Below, in pieces: positions 56,857 to 64,000 of a DNA stretch of 64,000 nucleotides (the first letter of the stretch is position 1; each line of letters opens with the position of its first letter). The notes below the pieces were generated by a model, which had not been told where the DNA came from, searched no databases, and worked only from the letters and a program-made list of their open reading frames with translations. The position numbers were made by a program, and so were the translations under genes. This DNA comes from Lentinus brumalis (lineage: Eukaryota; Basidiomycota; Agaricomycetes; Polyporales; Polyporaceae), in assembly GCA_001792895.1 (NCBI GenBank), contig MARA01000007.1, forward strand, positions 310,001 through 374,000, written 5' to 3'.

Positions 56857-57850
56857 AACAGATATCGACGTACATGCGTGGGCAATGCGGGATGAACAAC
56901 TTTACATATATATGAATGGCGATTGTTGTAGCATTGAAATTTACAAAATATGGAGCGCCTTGTGGTCGGATTCAACGTGTTGCACCGAACGATATCAAGC
57001 AGTCTCATGGGGAAGCACGACCAGCTTCGTACCGCTGACCTGCTTGTTCTTCAGGCGTTCCAGACCGCCGGCAATGGCGTTCAGTCCGCCTGGAAGAACC
57101 TCAGTGCGGTTCGGCTGCGAAACGTCAGTGAGCTGTACGCGCGGGCAACTTAATGAGACGCCCCCGTACCTTGATGTCGCCCGTTTCGAGCAGCGTCGGC
57201 AAGGCAGAGAGCAAGTCTGCACCGATTGCTTCGTTGCCGGGCAGGGCTAGCAAGCCTCGGGCCATGTGCACCTTCTTCTTGGGGTCGCCTTCGCCCCGAG
57301 GCCCGCTGGCGGTGAGACCACCACGAAGTCTCCACTGGGCGCGGTCAGCGCGTAGCCGATAGGCATGGTGTCCTGGGTGGAAATGGCGTCGTAGACGAGG
57401 TCGAACAGACCGCCTCCAAGCCGGGTGCTTTCTGCCTGCAGCGTCTCGGAGGGCAGGTTGCGGTCGACGACGTGAGTCGCACCCAATCCCTTCAGGAAAT
57501 CGGTGTGCTGAGGGGACGCGGTAGCGATGATGGAAGAGAAGCCCGAGAGACGAGCAAGCTGAATCACTAGAATGGCCGTCAACGCAAACTCGATGCATAA
57601 GTGAGATGGCAGCAGCTTGACGTACCATATTGGCCGACAGACGAAGAGCCTCCGAGAACCAAGACACGCTTCGCCGCATACTTGCCCTTACCGCCTTCGG
57701 ACCAGGGTGCCGTCAGCTTGACACTCGGTGAGGATTCATCCTGGTTGTAGAGTACGGTCGCTGCGGTCGGCAGGGTGCAAGGCAAGGTCGCCGCAGACTC
57801 GAACGACACGTTTGCGGGTATCTAAGTACGACATACCGTGAAACGTCAGG
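56600..57850 (-). repeat. Inverted duplicated segment, copy 2 (partner at 45945-47170)
   Basis: Reverse-complement partner of 45945-47170. It covers the terminal intron end and last exon of the esterase, the short spacer, and the 3' two thirds of the MDR oxidoreductase. The two copies are separated by about 9.4 kb. Differences seen by eye are scattered substitutions, a 9-nt indel in the esterase exon and a 1-nt indel in the oxidoreductase. Confidence 0.85.
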
Positions 57851-58283
57851 ACAAGAGGGAAGTATGCGTCGAAAATACATACTTTAGCAGCGAGCTTGGC
57901 CGGCGTGGTCGTGAAGTGCGCAAACGTCCCCTTGATCGACTTCTGTACGGGGTCTATGGTGCCCTGGAAGGCGCTGTATGCTGCATCAGTGTATCATACA
58001 AGGGTGACAACGACGAAGAGACCTACACCCTGTCGCCGATGGAGAAGGACGTGACGCCCTCCCCTACGCCTACAACTGTGCCTGCACCATCGCTGCCGAT
58101 GATAGCTGGATAGGTCTCCACAAATACGCCGAACGCCTGGATCATCCAGTCGATTGGGTTGAGAGCAGCAGCCTGAACCTTCACGAGGAGCTCCCCAGGG
58201 CCAGGTGCGGGGACGTCGGTCTCCCGGACGGCGAGCGGGCCTTGTATGGCCTCGAGGAAGAGTGCTTTCTGCTGGGCGGCCAT
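56995..58283 (-). pseudogene. Zinc-less MDR oxidoreductase (enoyl-reductase-like), frameshifted
   Basis: Medium-chain dehydrogenase/reductase without the zinc ligands. The start at 58283 gives MAAQQKALFLEAIQGPLAVR, then VPAPGPGELLVKVQAAALNP and IGSDGAGTVVGVGEGVTSF (GroES-like domain). Exon 2 is FQGTIDPVQKSIKGTFAHF, then VSFESAATLPCTLPTAATVL, VLVLGGSSSVGQY|VIQLARL (cofactor loop), GLGATHVVDRNLPSETLQ and FDLVYDAISTQDTMPIGYAL. At about 57298 the sequence GGCCTCGGGGCGAAGG lacks one base relative to GGCCTCGGTGGAGAAGG in the duplicate. The frame therefore leaves the family sequence at SPPAGLG and stops soon after, although the rest of the gene (MARGLLALPGNEAIGADLLS, last exon to 56995) remains in place. 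Either a recent pseudogene or an assembly error in a G run. It is convergent with the esterase, 138 bp apart. Confidence 0.75.
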
Positions 58284-59796
58284 GGTGGTCAAGGTGGGGG
58301 AGTAGATGCTGATGCCCACTCACCTTTGTCCTAGCCCTCTTATAGAGAATTGCATGTCCGGTACCGGAGATACCAAGCGTACGCACGGCGATCTAGTACC
58401 GACTTCGACATACGGCTTCGGTCCCGAATCGAGTCAAACACTGAAAGTATGAGAACCTCGCTGTCAAAATTTCTGAACCGCAGTTCTTGATGTGAGAGAG
58501 TTCAGGGGAACCGGTTGCTCTCTTCATGTTGACTCACATGCCTGACCAGGGATGTGAGAGGCCAGGAACCTGTCGAACATCAGGGGAGTGCATGTCATCT
58601 TACGGGGCACGCTAGAGGACTCTGGTGATACGATTGTGACAGCCTTCGATGCAATCAATCAACAATGAAGAGTAGGAAGGTTGCACTCACCGCGCGCCGG
58701 GTTCACGAGTTCGAACCAGACTTACATTCCTCATGGGCTTGGTGTATTTCAGCTCAATTCCGTGGGGGCGGCGATACCGACCTCGGAGTATCGTTGACAG
58801 GAATATTGGTGATGTTCGATGTTACGCATTTGCACATCAAATTCTGCTGTTGTAGTGTCCTTCTTCGAACCCCGATACTCCGTTGCCTGGCCGCAACGCC
58901 TGGGCGATACGGGAGAAGCGGCCATACAAGCTATGTACAGTGCCAACCACAATCGGTTCTGGGCTTCTTAGTGAGTTACATGCTCTGGGTGACGGACTGG
59001 TCACGAACTGACCTGGTAGATGAGTCCATTCGACACTGTATAGCTCAGCGCTCATGCATGCGCGTGCGCTGGGCGGGAGAGCTGAGTAGGAAAGATATAT
59101 AGGAAAAAGTGCGTACAAACGAAGTTAGCCTTTGTGGTCGGCCATAGCCTCGGGACTGCATATGCTCGTCCCTATTCGTCTTGCTTGAGGCGTGCGCACT
59201 GCGGGCAGAACTGGCTGGCGAGGCTCCCTCGGAACGTCTTCAAGGAAGACGTCGAAATTTGACGAAGGTCATGCGTGAAGCTTAACTGATCTGATTGGTA
59301 CCTGTGGGACGAATGCCATGCTCGCTGAGCACCAGACTAGCTTCCCGGGCCTCCAAGCGAGACTTTGCCAAATACTCGAGCTCTGCAGGAGTGTGCGCCC
59401 GTAAGTGCTGTATATTCAGGACCCTGCGCAAGATGAATACTAGTACCCTTCAGCCAGCAGGAATATCAGCAAGGTCTCGCCACAAAGAAGTAAGCGGGAC
59501 CAAGTCAAGGACACTCTGAGGGACGAGGAGCTACAGGCTGGCGATTGGCGAGCCTAATAGTGGTGGGGACTGTTGAAGTCGAGTTGTTGATAAGTAACAG
59601 TACTTACCTCGTAGTCGAATAAGTAAACCTCATAAGGGCGATAAGTAAACTCTTACTTAGTACACTGACCAGTGCTTCGGCGCGTAGACTCGTACCACCA
59701 CCGCCCTCATACACTTTGCTTGCTGATACATTCTGCTTCTGCTAACAGTCCTGCTGTTCTGCTCGATACATACGCTCCACTCATCTCCACGTATCG
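58284..59796. other. Spacer upstream of AP-1 beta
   Basis: 1.5 kb with no gene recognised. Repeated TAAGTAA/TTACTTA-type motifs at about 59590-59665 may belong to the AP-1 promoter. Confidence 0.4.
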
Positions 59797-62395
59797 ATGG
59801 CTATGCGTGCGGCTCCCCGGAAGGGAGAGAACTTTGAGCTCGCCGCGGACCTGAACAGCGAATACAAGGAGAAGCGGAAGGATGCAATCAAGCGTGTGAT
59901 CGCGAACATGACGGTGCAGAAGGGTGAGTCTTTCCGTATGCTCGCTGATTGTCCGCTGAGGACATGTTAGATGTCAGCGGTCTATTCCCTGACGTCCTGA
60001 AGAACATGCAGACAGATGATCTCGAGCAGAAGAAACTTGTATACCTCTACCTCATGAACTACGCCAAAACGCAGCCCGAGCTTGTCATCCTTGCCGTCAA
60101 CACATTCGTGAAAGATACCGACGATCCGAATCCGCTTGTCCGCGCGCTCGCCATCCGGACCATGGGATGCCTACGCGCAGAGAAGATCATCGACTACCTC
60201 TGTGACCCCTTGCAGAAGTGTTTGAAGGACGACAATCCCTATGTGCGCAAGACGGCCGCCCTTTGCGTCGCGAAATTGTATGACTTGAAGCCGGAGCTTG
60301 TCAATGAGAATGGGTTCTTGGATCAGTTGCGGGACATGATCGCGGACAGCAATCCCATGGTGCGTGGCCGAACATTCGTCGTTACTGTTCGCGTATAGAT
60401 CTCTCGCAGGTCGTCGCCAACACAGTCGCAGCGCTGTCAGACATTCATGCCGCTGCAGTCGCCTCCGGAGCCCCGAAGGATACATTTGCGATCAACACGG
60501 AAATCGTCAACAAGCTCCTTGTAGCCCTTAACGAGTGCTCAGAATGGGGGCGAGTCGCCATTCTCAACGCTTTGTCACGATATACCGCGGAGGACGCGGG
60601 CGAGAGCGAACACATATGCGAGCGTGTCGTACCTCAGTTCCAGCATGCAAACGCCAGCGTTGTCCTAACCGCGATCAAGGTGGGTAGGCATCTCGCGTCC
60701 AGTATTCGCTCTTGCAAACGCTGTTTGTACTAGGTCATCATGATCCATATGCGCGGCATCACCTCCGAGAACCTCACCAAGACGCTCATCCGCAAGATGG
60801 CACCCCCATTAGTGACCCTCCTCTCGAACCCTCCAGAGGTGCAATGGGTCGCTCTGCGAAACATCAACCTCCTCCTGCAGAAGCGCCCTGATATCCTCAC
60901 CAATGAGATGCGCGTGTTCTTCTGCAAGTACAACGACCCTCTATATGTGAAGGTCGAGAAGCTGGACATCATGGTCCGCCTAGCGAATGAGCACAATGTC
61001 GACCCACTTCTCAGCGAACTCAAGGAGTGCGTATGCGACTTGTGCCAGCGTCCGGACTCACTGACGGAGGCTCAGGTACGCCCAAGAAGTTGACGTCGAT
61101 TTCGTGAGGAGAAGTATCAAGGTGATTGGCCAGACCGCAATCAAGATTGACGAAGCGGCCGAGCGTTGTGTCAATGTACTGCTGGAGCTCATTGGCACCC
61201 GAGTGAGCTATGTGGTGCAGGAGGCAGTCGTGGTCATGAAGGTGAGCGTCGTCGCGCTGCTTACCTATCATCGCTGGAGTAACGGTCATAGGATGTCTTC
61301 CGGAAATACCCGTCAACATACGAGGGTGTCATCCCGACGTTGTGCGCGAACCTCGACGAGCTCGACGAACCGGAGGCGAAGGCATCACTTATCTGGATCA
61401 TTGGCGAGTACGCGAAGAAGATCGACAATGCCGATGAGCTCCTCGGGATCTTCGTCGACACTTTCACGGAGGAGTCTTACCCTGTATGTCCGAATTACTT
61501 CCCCCTGCTGCAGATATGCTGACTGACCCGTTCACAGGTCCAACTTCAGACGCTAACAGCCGTCGTCAAGCTGTACCTTCAAAAGCCAGAGAGCTCGCAG
61601 GCGCTGGTGCAGAAGGTGCTCAACACGGCGACGAAAGACTGCGATTCGCCCGATGTTCGGGATCGTGCTTACATCTACTGGAGACTGCTATCAACAGACC
61701 CCGGCGCCGCCAAGGTAATTAATTCGTTCGCACATCTTTCCGGCCGACGACATTCGCTGACGGTTGTGCCCCTAGGCTGTTGTGCTCGCCGTCCGGCCAC
61801 CAATCACCCTTCCTCGAACAACTGTCTCACCGGCGCTCCTCGAGGAATTGTTGGGCGAGATTCCTCTGCTCGCAAGTGTGTACCACAAACCTGCAGAGAC
61901 ATTCGTCGGCCGGGGACGTATCAGTGCAGACTCCGTGCAACGGAAGGCAACCGAGTATGTCTTACGATTGCACGAGCACCGTGCGCTCCTACTGATACGC
62001 GATTTCCTCGTAGCGATCGCCTTGCAACGCAGAAGGCACTCCAGACAGTCGCCGCCGGACAACAGGCGGAGAACCTGCTCGACTTCTCCGACGACGTCCC
62101 CAACGAGGGGCAGCCTTCTGGTCTCGCAGCGACGACCGTTCTCGCGTCAACACCGGCCGCTGCGAACTTGCTCGCAGGGACGTCAAGCAATCCCCTCGAC
62201 GATCTTGTCTCAATATTCGGCGGTGCAAACTTGGGCGCTTCGTCCACGCCGGCGTCGTCGAACCCGATGGGCGGGTTCGGGTTCGGCGCGTCCCCGCTCA
62301 CGCCCGCACCCGCAATCACGCCTGTGATGTCCCCTCAACCGCCAGCACAACCACAGGCACAGTCTGGCCAGGATGATCTGTTGGGTTTGTTCTAG
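59797..62395 (+). CDS. AP-1 clathrin adaptor, beta subunit
   Basis: Large adaptin of the trans-Golgi/endosome clathrin adaptor AP-1 (fungal Apl2). The start at 59797 gives [20 protein letters not shown], then [20 protein letters not shown] and [20 protein letters not shown]. Armadillo-type repeats continue through several exons: [100 protein letters not shown] and [20 protein letters not shown]. An intron near 61026-61075 joins LKE to [10 protein letters not shown] with a GTGCGT donor. The hinge is Ala/Pro/Ser-rich with LLDFSDD, and the protein ends [10 protein letters not shown], stop at 62395. LLDF and LLGLF resemble clathrin-binding boxes. No C-terminal ear (appendage) domain follows, giving about 730 residues, as in other fungal AP-1 beta subunits. 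Confidence 0.92.
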
Positions 62396-64000
62396 AGTCT
62401 GCTTTGCGCGGTCATGGACTTGGTGTGGATGTCGCTGGAAGGTGTACGCTCCGTGTCTTCTATATTGTTATCACGCTTTCACTGGATTGTTTTGGTGTGT
62501 CGTTGTGATGGCGGCATATACTAGGTGAGCGGTGTGCTCAGGGAACCTTGCGTCGTCCGTCGTTGCTGATGACAACTCACGACATAGTGCTGGTCCAAGT
62601 TTCGCCACAGGTTTGTGAGTAATCGGAGGAGCGACACGGTTGGTGCATGCCAGGTGGGTGTATATGTCCCACTCGCGAATCTGCGGGCAGCTCTGCGAAG
62701 AGAACGGACGGTCTTCGCCCAAGCCTGGATGCATGTGCTCGGTTGACTGACACGTAGTAGATCTCTCGCGAGACATGCCTCCGTCGCGTGCACAGCGACA
62801 GTGTACAAGCTCGTCCATGCCTTCCTTCTTTTGGTTCTGCCAAAGGAGTTGATAATCGTGTACCATCGTGCATTTCGATCGCACGTACGTACGACTCATT
62901 GCAGCCTAAATCGTGATCACTGATCAGTGGCTTTCGCAGAGCATGGGCCGCCTCTCACTTCCATCCTTACGTCGGAGCTTGTAATGGTCGATCCACACCG
63001 GCGTCACACTTCGGGACTGAAGCGCGGGGAGCCTCATCCGTTGACCCGTCCTGCCAAATACCTGGCAGTTGCTCGCCATACAAGCATCATGCGGAGATAT
63101 CGATAGCGTGGTCGATGAAGATCACGACTCAAAAGCCATGCACATCGCGCGTGTAGATCACGATGCAGAGGCCGCGCCCAGCCGTTTATGTCCAGGAGGG
63201 TTGCGTGCTGAACTCCATGTACCACCATTGGCGAGGCGTCTGAACGTTAGGCCGAGGACGAATACATGTGTCGGTCTAACCTGGGTTGTCGAATTCAGGT
63301 GCGTTATTCATCGTGGTGGTAAAAACTTGACCTTGATCCATGTCTGCCTCGTACTAGTGACGTTTCTCTGTACAGTTGGACACCCCATTCCGGTCTCAGG
63401 AGGACATTGTGGTGTGTCGTCCACTTGCACTCAAGTGAACGTCACAACTACGCTCCGTGGCCGGAAAATTTCCCGTGTGGCCCCGGACAGATGTCAACCT
63501 GTTACCTATGCATGACAACGCCGTGTGGCTCATCCCCCAAGGTTCGAACCGTTTCAGAATAGACATATTGAACGGTGTCTGCAAGACAAATCTGATCGAC
63601 TTTCCAGCGTCCGGACGATGATGACGGAATTCAATCGCTCAGCAAGTATGACACCGATTCTTTCGGGGGCATCGTCATGCATCACACTAGGAGGTGCCAC
63701 CACACCGAGGCCAATTCCATATGCGCAGTCATGTCAGATGTGAGTGCCGCGAAGACGGGGTGTACTAAGCTGATCCGATGCTCCCAAGACTATCGTGAGG
63801 TAATAGATTAATCCCGGAACTGAAGTTAAGGCCCACGCGCATACGCACACGCTCTCCGGTTCATTTCTGCTGAGTTTATACTAGCATCCCAAACACATCC
63901 TGGCAACTGATGAGCGCCGTTACTGAACACACAGGAAGTCGTGGGCTGCGAAGCCTACGCTAGTCTGTACTAGTTCAGGAATTTTGTCTCCCTTCTCCCT
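62396..64000. other. Gene-poor right end
   Basis: 1.6 kb. No frame on either strand shows recognisable domains, and no tandem or inverted repeat stands out. The first few hundred bases are the 3' flank of the AP-1 gene. Confidence 0.4.

Noticed and set aside
63535..63560. GGTTCGAACC motif resembling a tRNA T-loop
   Set aside because: No matching acceptor stem, D-arm or anticodon arm around it.

Overview
The window is nuclear DNA of a filamentous basidiomycete, most likely an agaricomycete of the polypore type. This rests on many introns of about 50-60 nt with GTRNGT...YAG borders in almost every gene, the gene set (DASH subunit DAD4, Rim9/PalI, T7-type mitochondrial RNA polymerase, RSE1, AP-1 beta), and lineage-typical families such as NmrA-like and degenerate HNH-like proteins. 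The species cannot be fixed from the sequence.

Housekeeping genes are scattered through the window: an OTU deubiquitinase (about 4.9-7.1 kb, minus), RSE1/SF3b subunit 3 (16.7-21.3 kb, minus), a Rim9/PalI pH-sensing membrane protein (36.5-37.6 kb, minus), histone H2A.Z (38.2-39.0 kb), an intron-containing tRNA-Ala(AGC) (40.3 kb, minus), mitochondrial RNA polymerase RPO41 (41.0-45.2 kb), a Uls1/Rad5-like SNF2-RING translocase (49.6-53.5 kb, minus), the kinetochore protein DAD4 (53.7-54.1 kb) and the AP-1 clathrin adaptor beta subunit (59.8-62.4 kb). Metabolic or secreted genes are an SDR oxidoreductase, a DJ-1/PfpI protein, an aldo/keto reductase, a CE1-type esterase, a zinc-less MDR oxidoreductase, and two paralogous cysteine-rich secreted, probably GPI-anchored proteins.

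The space between them is visibly plastic. Three NmrA-like paralogues (10.9-12.1, 31.8-33.0 and 47.3-48.5 kb) and four loci of an HNH-nuclease-like family (0.1-2.7, 12.7-14.05, a relic at 14.2-14.4, and 33.3-34.8 kb) lie within 48 kb, and two of the HNH-like loci sit beside an NmrA gene. The HNH-like family keeps the Cys-Thr-Gly and Asn positions but appears to have lost both catalytic histidines in every readable copy. One copy is split by a sequence of about 1 kb with terminal inverted repeats, one is a pseudogene, one is a short relic and one looks intact.

A 1.2-kb segment spanning the end of the CE1 esterase and most of the neighbouring MDR oxidoreductase is present twice in inverted orientation (about 45.95-47.17 and 56.60-57.85 kb). 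The full-length oxidoreductase carries a 1-nt deletion, while the truncated copy keeps the reading frame. Small transposon remnants are a pogo-like MITE at 45.63-45.82 kb and a hAT-like MITE inside an intron at 8.73-9.08 kb. A 5'-truncated alpha-amylase relic lies at about 30.2-30.7 kb.

I see no defence island, biosynthetic cluster or CRISPR array. The most unusual material is the pseudo-HNH/NmrA paralogue set, the inverted duplication with its frameshift, the shared 5-nt terminal exon of the cysteine-rich pair, and a GC-AG intron in DAD4. Exon limits are read by eye from splice consensus and family conservation; those not stated individually are approximate.
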